Source: an uncultured Hyphomonas sp.
Lineage (GTDB): Bacteria > Pseudomonadota > Alphaproteobacteria > Caulobacterales > Hyphomonadaceae
NCBI RefSeq assembly: GCF_963678195.1
Contig: NZ_OY782759.1
Location: 3,162,001-3,226,000 of the forward strand
Direction: 5' to 3'
DNA: 64,000 bases
Below are positions 41,747-51,469 of the stretch, piece by piece. The notes below the pieces were generated by a model, which saw nothing but the letters and a program-made list of their open reading frames with translations, ran no database searches and had not been told where the DNA came from. The translations under genes were made by a program, and so were the position numbers. Each line of letters starts with the position of its first letter. Position 1 is the first letter of the stretch.

Positions 41747-43710
41747 ACGCCGCAACCATTTTTCCTGACGCGACATCTGCCCTGCAGACCGTTCTTGCCG
41801 TCTCGGTCCTGATTGCCATCGTCCTGGTGGCGCGCCGCCCTGTTGCCAAGCATTTCGGTGCCGGCACCGCATATGCCCTCTGGGCGCTCCCGCTGGCCCG
41901 CCTGGTCCTGCCGCCACTGCAGATGCCGGTCTCGCTCATGCCGCTGCTGCGCCTGCCAGGAACCGGCGCATCCAATACAACCGACGCGTCGACGACTCTC
42001 ACTGTCTCGACTGGGTCTGAGGCTTCCGCCTCGGCGCTTGTCACTTCCCCGCCTGCCCCGGCAATCGTGCCGTCTGCGCCCCTACAGGACGCCACGTTTG
42101 GAGAAGGCCTTATCTCACCTCAGCCCCTGATGGACACGCTGTCCGACATGATGCTGCCTGGCCTTTTCATTGTCTGGGCAGGCGGGGCTTTTTGTGTCTT
42201 CGGTCTCAGCCTGTGGCGCCAGCATGTCTTCATGCAGACCGTGAAGCGGGAGGCTGTGAACGTCTCTCCCCGTCTCCAGCATATTGCGCGTCAGGTTGGT
42301 ACGCAGGTTGGCCTGAAGCGACTGCCCGTGGTTGCGTCCAGCTTCATCTCGTCCGGCCCGCTTGTAACTGGCCTCGCCTGTCCGGTGGTCCTGCTGCCGG
42401 CCTGGTTCGAGACGGATTATGACGACACCCAGCAGCGCGCCGCCCTCGCTCACGAGCTGACCCATGTCCGCCGCGGCGACCTGTGGGCCCTGCAGCTGGC
42501 CGAGTTCTTCATCGCCTGCATGTGGTTCAACCCGCTGGCCTACTATGCTCACCGCGCATTCCGGACGGATCAGGAAGCCGCTTGCGACGCCGATGTCCTG
42601 AAGACCGGGACCGCCTCGCCGCATGCCTATGGTGCGACACTGATCAAGGCTGTGAAGTCCGCCGCGCAGGAACGCCCGCCCGCTGCGGCCAGCCTGCCCC
42701 TCACCCACGCCCTGAAGGAACGTCTCAGCCGCATGACCCACCCTGCTCCGACCCGCACACGGCGTCTTGCAGGCGGGGCCGCCACTGCTGTGATCGGTGC
42801 GGCTGCCCTGATCGCCACATCCTCGGTCCCGGCCAATGCCGGTGAGCGTGAACATCGCGAGCTGCGTATCGAGAACGGCACCGTTTACCTGAACGGCGAA
42901 CTGATCCCCGACCGCCGCATCATTGTACTCGGCGAACCCTTTGAGGGGGTTGAACCCGGCCCTGAAGTGACGGCGGAGATCAGCCGGCTGTCCCAGGAAA
43001 TGGCCGAGGACAGCAAGGTGATCGGCCGGATCACGGCGAAGATCACCTCCAACGTCCCCGAGATCACGCTCACCCTGGAAGACGACGCAGAGTTCCAGGC
43101 CCTGATGGCGGAGCTGAACGAACTGCCGCTCGCCTCCAACTTCCAGAACGTCGTCGTGGACGTGCAGGATGGTGCCGAAATCCACTTCGAAGGCGAGATG
43201 TCTGAAGAAGACTGGGAGGAGTGGGGCCGCAAGTGGGAAGCATGGGGCGAGAAGTTCGGAGAACGCGCCGAGTCCTGGACCGCCGCCCATGAAGCCCGCG
43301 CCGAAGAGCTGCATGAGAACCTTGAACCGGAGCTGGAGCGGATGACCAGCGAACTGGAAGCCCGCCTCGAAGCGAAATCGATCAAGCTGGAAACCCTGAT
43401 CGACCAGAAATTCGGCGCAGACTTTGAAAACCGCATTGAGGAAACCTCGACCGCGCTGGACGATCTGGTCGCAGAGTGCCGTGACGCCAACCTCTCCGAT
43501 GGTGAGACAAAGGTGATGAGCCGCACCGTCGGCTCAGGCAAGGACGAACAAACAGTCAAAATCGCCTGTGTAAAGGGCGACGAGATCATCCTGCGCTCTG
43601 CCAAGACGATGGCTGCGATCAATTCGAGCAGAGACCTGTGCGATGTGGAGAAGGAATCCTTCCGCGAGCAGGTCCGCTCTGAGGGAGACCTCGACGGCGG
43701 CGAAAACTAA
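41743..43710 (+). CDS. blaR1: M56 family BlaR1-like membrane metallopeptidase with acidic C-terminal region
   Basis: 655 residues. Membrane segments lie near residues 12-31, 42-58, 138-158 and 345-362. The gluzincin motif HELTHVRRGD (residue ~236) gives the zinc site, and EAACDADVL provides the third ligand. Classic BlaR1 has a C-terminal penicillin-binding sensor domain. Here the ~290 residues after the last helix are acidic and mostly helical, with EWGRKWEAWGEKFGE-type repeats and no SxxK/KTG signature. What it senses is therefore unclear. It is coupled to blaI. Confidence 0.88.
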   Translation: MNAATIFPDATSALQTVLAVSVLIAIVLVARRPVAKHFGAGTAYALWALPLARLVLPPLQMPVSLMPLLRLPGTGASNTTDASTTLTVSTGSEASASALVTSPPAPAIVPSAPLQDATFGEGLISPQPLMDTLSDMMLPGLFIVWAGGAFCVFGLSLWRQHVFMQTVKREAVNVSPRLQHIARQVGTQVGLKRLPVVASSFISSGPLVTGLACPVVLLPAWFETDYDDTQQRAALAHELTHVRRGDLWALQLAEFFIACMWFNPLAYYAHRAFRTDQEAACDADVLKTGTASPHAYGATLIKAVKSAAQERPPAAASLPLTHALKERLSRMTHPAPTRTRRLAGGAATAVIGAAALIATSSVPANAGEREHRELRIENGTVYLNGELIPDRRIIVLGEPFEGVEPGPEVTAEISRLSQEMAEDSKVIGRITAKITSNVPEITLTLEDDAEFQALMAELNELPLASNFQNVVVDVQDGAEIHFEGEMSEEDWEEWGRKWEAWGEKFGERAESWTAAHEARAEELHENLEPELERMTSELEARLEAKSIKLETLIDQKFGADFENRIEETSTALDDLVAECRDANLSDGETKVMSRTVGSGKDEQTVKIACVKGDEIILRSAKTMAAINSSRDLCDVEKESFREQVRSEGDLDGGEN

Positions 43711-43742
43711 GCCGGCCGCGCCAGACGCGACCAGAAACAAAA

Positions 43743-43775
43743 GAGCCCCGGCTGGAAACCACCGGGGCTCCGTTC
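43743..43775 (+). terminator. hairpin terminator after blaR1
   Basis: GAGCCCCGG and CCGGGGCTC form a perfect 9-bp stem with a 10-base loop, followed by CGTTCG. The A-run on the 5' side suggests activity in both directions; the T-run on the plus strand is weak. Confidence 0.65.
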
Positions 43776-43854
43776 GTCTGAACCGGAAGGCTTTGCAGGC
43801 CAGCCGGGTCCTTCTAGGGTGCAGGTGATTTCGTCCCCCAGCCGGAGCCCCTGC

Positions 43855-44307
43855 ATGACACCGCGCCTGACTGCCCTGACCCTGTTGCTTCTGCCCCTCG
43901 CGGCCTGTGCAACGGTGGAACCGCCTCCCTGCTCGGCGGAGTGGATCGATTACAAGACAGACAAGACCCTGCGGAAATTCGCATCCGAAAACCGCGGCCT
44001 GATCAATGACTTCCGCAAACTCTCCCGCGAAGACGGCGATGTGGACCCGATGGTCGCCATATCGCTCGCCCGGAAGTCAGGCCGGATCCAGACCTTCGCA
44101 GACTCTTTCAACAGGGTCGTCCTGCCGGAACTGGAAGCCGCCCTTGAGCAATGCAGCCGCAGCGAGGAATTCGTCCCGGCGCTCACATCCTTCCTGCAGG
44201 ATGAAGGCGTCAGCAACGAGGCCATCAGCTGGATCATCCCATTCATCGGTGTGATGACGGAAATGCGGGATGGCACGTTCGATCTCGACGGACATCACGA
44301 GGGCTGA
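43855..44307 (+). CDS. small lipoprotein, unknown function
   Basis: 150 residues. The signal peptide ends LPLAAC, a clear lipobox, so the mature protein is lipid-anchored. The rest is mainly helical with DYKTDKTLRKFASENRG near residue 30 and a cysteine in EQCSRSEEF. No family was recognised. The ATG at 43855 with GGAG upstream was preferred over 43819. It ends 5 bases before kdsB, so co-transcription with that gene is likely. Confidence 0.75.
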   Translation: MTPRLTALTLLLLPLAACATVEPPPCSAEWIDYKTDKTLRKFASENRGLINDFRKLSREDGDVDPMVAISLARKSGRIQTFADSFNRVVLPELEAALEQCSRSEEFVPALTSFLQDEGVSNEAISWIIPFIGVMTEMRDGTFDLDGHHEG

Positions 44308-44312
44308 CCGAC

Positions 44313-45122
44313 ATGCAAACACTGATCGTCGTTCCCGCGCGTTACGCATCGACCCGGCTTCCCGGAAAACCGCTCGTCATGATTGCCGGTCGCACCATGG
44401 TCTCACGCGTCGCTGCGATGGCGGCGCAGGCAGCAGATGCACTGGGCAATGCCCGGCACGTCGTCGCGACAGATGACACGCGCATTGAGGCGCACTGCCA
44501 GGACCTTGGCATTCCGGTGGTGATGACCGATCCGGACCTGCCTTCCGGCACAGACCGCGCGCTGGCCGCCGCCACCGCAATGGGCGCAGAGCCGGAGATC
44601 GTCGTGAATCTTCAGGGCGACTCCCCCTTTACCCCGCCGGCGCATGTGATCGCAGTTGCCGAGGCCGCGCGCGAGTCCGGCGCCGACGCGGCCACGCCCT
44701 ATGTCCGCCTGACCTGGGACGCCCTCGATGCGTTCCGCAAACACAAGGCCGAGACCCCCTTCTCCGGCACAACGCTGGTGCATGACGAGGCCGGCCGCGC
44801 GCTTTGGTTTTCGAAAAACCTGATCCCTGCGATGCGCAAGGAAGCCGCCCTGCGGGAAAAGGGCGGCCCTTCGCCTGTCTGCCGGCATATCGGCCTCTAT
44901 GCCTACCGGCTGGACGCGCTGCGCCGCTATGTCAGCCTGCCGGAAGGGCGCTACGAACAGCTGGAAGGCCTGGAACAGCTGCGCCTGCTTGAAAACGGCA
45001 TGAGTATCCAGTGCGTTGAGGTCAAACCCGGCCAGATTGCTATTCCCGGCATTGATACCGCCGAAGATGTCGCGCTCGCAGAACGTCTCGTCGCCGAACA
45101 TGGCGACCCGCTGGAGGCCTGA
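44313..45122 (+). CDS. kdsB: 3-deoxy-manno-octulosonate cytidylyltransferase (CMP-KDO synthetase)
   Basis: 269 residues. The start VVPARYASTRLPGKPL is the conserved nucleotide-binding loop, and VVNLQGDSPF and HIGLYAYR are further family segments. The enzyme activates KDO with CTP for lipopolysaccharide core synthesis in the cytoplasm. It is in a tight run with the lipoprotein before it and the phosphatase after it (5-base gaps). Confidence 0.95.
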   Translation: MQTLIVVPARYASTRLPGKPLVMIAGRTMVSRVAAMAAQAADALGNARHVVATDDTRIEAHCQDLGIPVVMTDPDLPSGTDRALAAATAMGAEPEIVVNLQGDSPFTPPAHVIAVAEAARESGADAATPYVRLTWDALDAFRKHKAETPFSGTTLVHDEAGRALWFSKNLIPAMRKEAALREKGGPSPVCRHIGLYAYRLDALRRYVSLPEGRYEQLEGLEQLRLLENGMSIQCVEVKPGQIAIPGIDTAEDVALAERLVAEHGDPLEA

Positions 45123-45127
45123 TACTC

Positions 45128-45733
45128 ATGGGACGGATCATTGTCTGCCGGCATGGCAACACATTTGACAAGGGCGATGTGGTGACCCGCGTGGGCGGCC
45201 GCACAGACCTGCCGCTCTCCACATCCGGTCAGGAACAGGCCGACGCACTCAGCCGCCATTTCGCGGAGACATCATTCCACGCCGCCTATTGCTCGGCCCT
45301 GCAGCGGACGCGGCAAACCGCCACCGCCATTCTCAACGTCCGGCCTGACAGTCCGGAACTCGCAACGCTGCCCTTCCTGACCGAAATCGATTACGGCCCG
45401 GATGAGAACGTTGCTGAGGACAAGGTCGTCGCCCGGATCGGAGAAGACGCTCTGCAGGCGTGGGAAGAAGACAGCCGCGTGCCGGACGGCTGGATCGTCG
45501 ACAAACCTGCCATTCATTCCGGATGGAAAGCGCTACTGGCTGAAGCCTCCCGCCTGCCCGCCGATCAGACGATCCTCGTGGTCACCAGCAATGGCATCGC
45601 CCGGTTCCTGCCGGATGTCGTGGACGCTGTGCCGACGGGCCTTCAACCGAAACTCAAAACCGGCGCCTGGGGCGAAATCCACTGCAATACCGGCACGCGG
45701 ATCGTGGCCTGGAACCAGAGACCGCCGGCCTGA
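45128..45733 (+). CDS. histidine phosphatase family protein
   Basis: 201 residues. The N-terminal RHGNT (residue ~8) contains the phospho-accepting histidine, with GRTDLPLS and ALQRTRQTA (the second arginine) after it. VTSNGIARF holds a late conserved region in which His is replaced by Ser-Asn, so the usual second catalytic histidine is not obvious. It resembles CobC/phosphoglycerate mutase-type phosphatases. The substrate is unknown. Confidence 0.85.
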   Translation: MGRIIVCRHGNTFDKGDVVTRVGGRTDLPLSTSGQEQADALSRHFAETSFHAAYCSALQRTRQTATAILNVRPDSPELATLPFLTEIDYGPDENVAEDKVVARIGEDALQAWEEDSRVPDGWIVDKPAIHSGWKALLAEASRLPADQTILVVTSNGIARFLPDVVDAVPTGLQPKLKTGAWGEIHCNTGTRIVAWNQRPPA

Positions 45734-48115
45734 TCAGGCTGCGTCGCGGTCGTCGCTTTCGTCTTCCGCTGCACCGGGCCCGGCGATCGGCAGGGTGAAG
45801 GATACAGTCGTGCCCTCGCCTTCGATGGACGAAAGACAGAGTTCGCCGCCATGCATCTCCGCGAAAGATTTGGTGAGGGCGAGGCCCAGCCCCGTCCCCT
45901 CATAATTCCGGTCATGCGAGCCTGCAGCCTGTTCAAACGGCTGTGAAAGACGCGGCAGGTCCGCGGCTGGAATGCCGATGCCTGTGTCGGTGACAGACAC
46001 TTTGATGTCCGGCCCGTATTGCTGCACGGCGACCGTGATCTTGCCGCCCGCATTGGTGAACTTGATCGCGTTCGACACCAGGTTCAGCACCATCTGGCGG
46101 ATGGCGCGATGGTCTGCGCCGATCTCGGGCAGGCCCGGCTGGACGTCCAGCACAACCTCGATGTCCTTGTCCGATGCCTTGCGCCGGATCATCCGCACGG
46201 CCGCGTCCACCGGATCAACCGGATCGATCGGCTGCGGATTGATCGTCATCTTGCCGGCCTCGATCTTTGCCATGTCGAGGATATCGTTGATCATGTCCAG
46301 CAGGTGCTGGCCAGAGGCGAGAATGTCCTGCGCATAGCCCTTGTAGCGCGGATCGCCGAGCGGCCCGTAGAGTTCGTGCGCCAGGATTTCCGAGAAGCCA
46401 TTGATGGCGTTCAGCGGTGTGCGCAACTCGTGGCTCATATTTGCCAGGAAGGCAGATTTCGAGTTCGACGCATTCTCTGCGCGCGACTTCTCTTCCGTCA
46501 GTTTGCGGGCCAGTTCCCCGGCGCGGCCTTCCGAGCGTTCGAGGTCCTGCATCGTCTTGCGCATCCGCTCTTTCTGGCGGCGTAGTTCTTCCTCAATGCC
46601 GATATTCTCGGTCACATCGATGCCGATCGTGATCAGACCGCCGTCCGGGGATGGCCGTTCAACCAGCTTCAGCCAGCGTCCGCCCTGCAAACCGATCAGG
46701 GTCGACTGGTTGTCGTCTGCTGACTGACGTTCTGCGCGGATCGCGCCGGACCGCGCTATGGTAACCGTCTCGTGCGTCATACCGGGGCGCAGCGTTTCAG
46801 TCAGGCCGAAATCGGTGGCGAAGGCACGGTTCCAGTACAGGAGACGCTTGCGGTGATCCCACAGGGCAAAGGGACCATTGAACCCTTCCAATGCGCTGCG
46901 CAGGCGCCGTTCGGCGGCCTTGACCCGGTCTTCGGCCTGCTTGCGGTCCGAAATATCGAGGAGGATCCCGCCGAACAGCTTGCCGTCTTCGGTGTCAGCG
47001 CCCGAGCCGCGCATCTCGATCCAGCGGAGCGGCGGCTTTGCCAGCACGAAAGCCACCTGCAGCCAGCCGATCTCGCGCGACTTCTCGATCGCTTCGCGCA
47101 CACGGGCCTGATGTTCAGGATGAACCTGTTTGAGGAAATTGCCAAGCGAGACCGTCCGCATGCCCTCAAGGTCCAGCATTTCGCTGGATGCTTCGGACAG
47201 GAAGATCGATGCCTGTCCGGAGGTCCATTCCCAATAGCCGGCGCGGGCGCTGCGCATGACGGTCGCCATGATCCGGTCGGCCTGTTCGTCGCGGGCCGCT
47301 TCAACGAATGTGTCGGCCTGCTTCTTCGACAGGCGGCCCAACAGGCCGGTGATCGCCAGGACGGGCGCCGCCAGAAGCAGGGCAAAAATCAGGAGGCTGA
47401 GCAGGTCATCGCGCGTGAACACATCGGCCCGGGTGGTGCTGCAGACGGCAAGCCCGCCGCCCGCAATGTCGCTGCAGGCAAGCGCGGTCCGCTGAAGGCC
47501 CTGCCCTTTTTCGAAACGTGCCTGCCGGATCGGCCGCAAACCGTTCGCCGGGTGCGGCGCAGGATCGCCAGCCACGAAGCGGAGACCGCCCGAGACAAGC
47601 GATACTTCACGGCCGTTCGACACGACCGGCAGCCAGGTGCCAGCCGGCGCCAGTGCAATCACGGCCTGGTTGCCGCTGCCTGACACAAGGACGACATCGC
47701 CAAGCTCGGAGAGGCCTGCCCGCTGATTGGTCTGCATCAGGGACTCTGCCACCGTGGCTGCGGCGTCGAGCCGGCTGCCTTCGGGGGCCTGTTTGGCATC
47801 GGCCAGCGTCATGACGGCATCGACGCCCGGGGTGGCCGCGGCAATCGCCGAGCGCGAGGCATGATTGTCGGTCACGAGGCGGATGGCGGTTTCCACCGTA
47901 TCGGCCCGTCCACCGACCCGCCCGGCCAGCGCTTCGGCCTCCGCCTGCAGCGTCAGCAGCAGATTGGCATCGGCGCGCTGATGCTCATCCCAGGCTTTCA
48001 GGCCCATCGCAGCGGCCAGCAGGACAATCGTCCCGGCAACCGTCCATTTCAGGCGTGCGGACACAACATCAGACACCGGGTCTGAAGCTTGTTTTATTTG
48101 GGATTTTTTATCCAT
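45734..48115 (-). CDS. pleC: PleC/DivJ-type sensor histidine kinase (PdhS family)
   Basis: 793 residues. Two membrane helices (about 24-42 and 245-265) enclose a ~200-residue periplasmic part. PAS-like domains follow (~290-540), then HisKA with the phospho-accepting SHELRTPLNAINGFSEIL (residue ~562) and the ATPase domain (GTGLGLALTK near residue 750). The helix after the histidine reads LLDMINDILDMAKIEAGKM, which matches the DivK-binding kinases PleC/DivJ that set cell polarity in Caulobacter. Start 48115 was chosen over 48163 because the basic MDKKSQIK segment precedes the first helix. Whether it is PleC itself needs a tree. Confidence 0.8.
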   Translation of the reverse strand: MDKKSQIKQASDPVSDVVSARLKWTVAGTIVLLAAAMGLKAWDEHQRADANLLLTLQAEAEALAGRVGGRADTVETAIRLVTDNHASRSAIAAATPGVDAVMTLADAKQAPEGSRLDAAATVAESLMQTNQRAGLSELGDVVLVSGSGNQAVIALAPAGTWLPVVSNGREVSLVSGGLRFVAGDPAPHPANGLRPIRQARFEKGQGLQRTALACSDIAGGGLAVCSTTRADVFTRDDLLSLLIFALLLAAPVLAITGLLGRLSKKQADTFVEAARDEQADRIMATVMRSARAGYWEWTSGQASIFLSEASSEMLDLEGMRTVSLGNFLKQVHPEHQARVREAIEKSREIGWLQVAFVLAKPPLRWIEMRGSGADTEDGKLFGGILLDISDRKQAEDRVKAAERRLRSALEGFNGPFALWDHRKRLLYWNRAFATDFGLTETLRPGMTHETVTIARSGAIRAERQSADDNQSTLIGLQGGRWLKLVERPSPDGGLITIGIDVTENIGIEEELRRQKERMRKTMQDLERSEGRAGELARKLTEEKSRAENASNSKSAFLANMSHELRTPLNAINGFSEILAHELYGPLGDPRYKGYAQDILASGQHLLDMINDILDMAKIEAGKMTINPQPIDPVDPVDAAVRMIRRKASDKDIEVVLDVQPGLPEIGADHRAIRQMVLNLVSNAIKFTNAGGKITVAVQQYGPDIKVSVTDTGIGIPAADLPRLSQPFEQAAGSHDRNYEGTGLGLALTKSFAEMHGGELCLSSIEGEGTTVSFTLPIAGPGAAEDESDDRDAA

Positions 48116-48232
48116 TTCTGCCAAAGGACGATCCCGTGCCCGCAGAACGGGCGATACTCGCACAAACCTTCTTGTCCGCCGGAATCATTGCCCGAGCGTT
48201 AACAAATCTCAAAGTTTCGTTAACGCACTGCC

Positions 48233-50812
48233 TTAACCGAGCGCGCGGGCCACAATGTCCGCCGCATTGGAGGAAAGCCCGGCCGACTGGAGCCGTTTCA
48301 GCGTGGCTTCTGCCGCCGCCTTGGCCTGTGGTTCCAGGATCCGCCATTGCTCGAACGCGGTCAGCAGCCGGGCGCCGAGGGCCGGGTTCGCCTTGTCGGC
48401 CTTAAGGATAATCTCCTCCACAGCCTGATAGCCGGACCCGTCCGGCGCATGGAAGGCCGCAAGGTTCTGCATCGTGAAGGCCGCAACGACTGAGCGCACG
48501 CGGTTCGGGTTGCGCAGGTCAAAGTCCGGATGCGCGGCGAGCGCCTTAATCGTTTCGGCATCGCCCGTCGTGGCCTGCAGGGCGAACCATTTGTCCATGA
48601 CCAGCGGATTGTCTTTCCAGGTCTCTTCGAAATCGGCCAGCGCCTCATTCGCCTTCCCGCCCTTCTGCACCGTATAAGCGCGCAGGGCTGCGAGCCGTTC
48701 GGTCATATTGGTGGCATTGTCGTAGAGCCCCCGCAGCGTATCGGCGGCGCCAGCATCCGGCGACACGCCGAGCAGCACGATCATCGCTGTGCGCAGCGCG
48801 CGGATCCCGGCTTGCTCTGCGCCCGGATCGAAGGGCGCCGGTGTCGGCTTGCCGAGGGTCTCAGCACTGAAGCCGGAAAGCTTGTCCGCCAGCGCGGACT
48901 GCAGCTTCTTGCGGGCAGCGTTCAGCGCGACGGCGTCGGCCGGCTGGCGCTCCAGGAACATCTCCCCCACTTCCGGCAGACGCGTCAGCAGCGCGGCAAA
49001 GGCCGGATCGTCCACAGCCCCTTCAACGGCGCCCGCAAGCGCGGCAACCAGCGCGTCATCCGGCTCTGCCTGACTGCCTTCAGACAAGGCCAGGATCTCT
49101 TCCTTCACCAGTGTCTGGACGGCATCCCATTGATTGAACGGGTCAGTCTCCATACGAACCATTGCGAGGCGCTGGTCACGCGTCAGGGAGCGGTTGAGAC
49201 GGATGGGGGCCGTGAAATCGCGGTTGACCGAGACCAGCGGCGCTTCGGTCACGCTTTCGGGCATCTCCATCGTCAGGGTGATCTCTTCATCTTCCAGAAT
49301 GGTTGTCCATTCTGCGAGATTACCTTCCTCGTCCAGCAGCGCCATTTCCAGCGGGATCGGCACCGGCTTTTTCTCCGGCTGGCCGGGCGTCGGCGGCGTT
49401 TTCTGTTTCAGCGTGATCTCAAGTTCACGCGTCTCGGGCTTCCAGTTTTCCTCAACCGTCACTTCCGGCGTTCCGGCCTGGGCATACCAGAGGCGGAACT
49501 GGGTGAAGTCCTCGCCGGTGACGTCTTCGAAGCATTTGTAGAAGTCTTCGATCGTCACGGCCTGGCCATCATGACGCTCGAAATAGAGGTCTGTGCCTTT
49601 GCGGTAGAGGTCTTCGCCGATCATCCGGCGCAGCATGCCGATCAGTTCGGCGCCCTTCTCATAGACCGTGGCGGTGTAGAGATTGTCGATAGAGCCATAA
49701 TGGTCCGGCCGCACCGAATGGGCGAGCGGGCCGGCGTCTTCAGCAAACTGGCGCGCGCGCAGGCGGATGACATCCTTGATGCGCTGCACCGGGCGCGAGC
49801 GCATGTCCGCCGAGAAATTCTGATCACGGAACACCGTGAGGCCTTCTTTCAGGCAGAGCTGGAACCAGTCCCGGCAGGTGATGCGGTTGCCCGTCCAGTT
49901 ATGGAAATATTCGTGGGCGACGATGCTTTCAATGGCCTCGAAATCGGCGTCCGTCGCGCTCGCCTCATCGGCCAGCACATAGGCGGAGTTGAAGACGTTG
50001 AGGCCCTTGTTCTCCATGGCGCCGAAATTAAAGTCGCGCACCGCCACGATGTTGAACACGCCAAGGTCATAGGCCCGGCCATAGGTCTGCTCGTCCCAGG
50101 TCATCGAGCGCTTGAGGCTGTCCATCGCCCAGGCGGCGCGTTCGGCATCGCCCTTGTCGACATGGATGGCCAGCGCGATCTCGTCGCCATTCATCGTGGT
50201 GAAGCTGTCGCGCCAGACGTCATAATCCCCGGCGCAGAGCGCGAAGAGATAAGACGGCTTCTTGTGCGGATCGTCCCAGACGGCGTAGTGGCGGCCATCG
50301 TCCAGGTCTCCGGTCTCACCCGGCGTGCCGTTCGACAGGAGGATCGGATAAGCCGCCTTGTCTGCCGACATCCAGACATGGAAGGCGCTCATCACGTCCG
50401 GCCGGTCGGGATAGAAGGTGATGCGGCGGAAGCCGGTCGACTCGCACTGGCTGCAGAAACGCCCGCCCGACATATACAGCCCGGACAGGGCCGTGTTTTG
50501 CGATGGGGCGATCTCGACCTCAGTTACCAGCGTGAAGGCATCCGGTACCGAGGCGATGGTCAGGCCCTTTTCCGTCTGCTCATAGGCGCCCGGCTCCAGC
50601 GGCGTGCCATCAATGGCGATCGAGAGGAGCTTCAGCCCGTCCCCGTCCAGTTCCAGCGCTTCCCCGGCCCCGCCCGTGCGGCGCACCTTCAATTCGGAGC
50701 GGACTTTCGTCGCATCCGGATCGAGATCGAAGCGCAGGTTCACCTGCTCGATCTCGAACGGATAGGGTTTGTAATCGGAAAGTTGCACAGAAACGGGGGT
50801 TTCGGTTCGCAT
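48233..50812 (-). CDS. pepN: aminopeptidase N (M1 family)
   Basis: 859 residues, close to E. coli PepN (870). GAMENKG (residue ~260) binds the substrate N-terminus. The zinc motif VAHEYFHNWTGN (~298) supplies the two histidines and the catalytic glutamate. The C-terminal helical domains are complete. The enzyme removes amino acids from short peptides in the cytoplasm. The start at 50812 has GGAG upstream; a longer reading to 50896 exists. It precedes the pleC-like gene by 117 bases on the same strand. Confidence 0.95.
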   Translation of the reverse strand: MRTETPVSVQLSDYKPYPFEIEQVNLRFDLDPDATKVRSELKVRRTGGAGEALELDGDGLKLLSIAIDGTPLEPGAYEQTEKGLTIASVPDAFTLVTEVEIAPSQNTALSGLYMSGGRFCSQCESTGFRRITFYPDRPDVMSAFHVWMSADKAAYPILLSNGTPGETGDLDDGRHYAVWDDPHKKPSYLFALCAGDYDVWRDSFTTMNGDEIALAIHVDKGDAERAAWAMDSLKRSMTWDEQTYGRAYDLGVFNIVAVRDFNFGAMENKGLNVFNSAYVLADEASATDADFEAIESIVAHEYFHNWTGNRITCRDWFQLCLKEGLTVFRDQNFSADMRSRPVQRIKDVIRLRARQFAEDAGPLAHSVRPDHYGSIDNLYTATVYEKGAELIGMLRRMIGEDLYRKGTDLYFERHDGQAVTIEDFYKCFEDVTGEDFTQFRLWYAQAGTPEVTVEENWKPETRELEITLKQKTPPTPGQPEKKPVPIPLEMALLDEEGNLAEWTTILEDEEITLTMEMPESVTEAPLVSVNRDFTAPIRLNRSLTRDQRLAMVRMETDPFNQWDAVQTLVKEEILALSEGSQAEPDDALVAALAGAVEGAVDDPAFAALLTRLPEVGEMFLERQPADAVALNAARKKLQSALADKLSGFSAETLGKPTPAPFDPGAEQAGIRALRTAMIVLLGVSPDAGAADTLRGLYDNATNMTERLAALRAYTVQKGGKANEALADFEETWKDNPLVMDKWFALQATTGDAETIKALAAHPDFDLRNPNRVRSVVAAFTMQNLAAFHAPDGSGYQAVEEIILKADKANPALGARLLTAFEQWRILEPQAKAAAEATLKRLQSAGLSSNAADIVARALG

Positions 50813-50941
50813 AATGGCTCCGGGGTCTTGGCAATGGCTGTAACGGACATAGGAAATGGGAGGACGCGCGTCGAGGGCCGGAAGGCTGTCAGTCATCAGG
50901 CAGGTCCTTACGGCCTCCGTCCATAAAGGGAGCAGATTCCG

Positions 50942-51298
50942 ATGACCCGCTTTTTCCGGTCAGCCGCAGCCCGGCGCGCAGCCGGCGCCGCAACGCTCGT
51001 CCTGATGCTCGCAATCGCCGTACTTTCACTGGTTCCGGCAGGCGACCTGCCGCCGGTCGAAGGCTCCGACAAGCTGAAACACTTCATCGCCTATGGAAGC
51101 CTTGGCGGCGCCCTGACCCTCGCGCTCGGGCCGGGCCGCGCGGTCCGGGCCTTTCTCATTACGATTATTTATGGCGCTCTGATGGAAGTGGCGCAGGGAC
51201 TGGCGCCCACCGGCCGGGAATTCTCCCTGCTGGATGAAGTTGCCAACATTCTGGGCGCCGGCCTCGGAACAGGTCTTGCGCTGATCCTCCGGCGCTGA
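50942..51298 (+). CDS. VanZ-like small membrane protein
   Basis: 118 residues with three to four hydrophobic helices. SDKLKHFIAYGSLGG (residue ~42) and LMEVAQGLAPTGREFSLLDEVANILGA (key residues around 80-105) are the VanZ-family hallmark positions. The role of these proteins outside teicoplanin resistance is not known. It is a stand-alone gene divergent from pepN with a GGGAG ribosome site. Confidence 0.85.
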   Translation: MTRFFRSAAARRAAGAATLVLMLAIAVLSLVPAGDLPPVEGSDKLKHFIAYGSLGGALTLALGPGRAVRAFLITIIYGALMEVAQGLAPTGREFSLLDEVANILGAGLGTGLALILRR

Positions 51299-51469
51299 GT
51301 GCCTATTCGGCCTTCAACGTCCCCTTCGAAGCCGCTCTGGCAATTTTAACAGAAAACCTTGCGGCACCCTTCCGCCGGGTCACGGCTTTCCGTGCACGTA
51401 AAGCGCGCTATTTTCCAATCCAGAAACGCAAACACGCCCGTATAATGGGCGAAGGGAGGCCATCCACTC

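Noticed and set aside
48199-48238. TTAA-containing elements ahead of the PleC-like gene (possible CtrA sites)
   Set aside because: The spacing does not fit TTAA-N7-TTAA, and one element is part of the pepN stop region.
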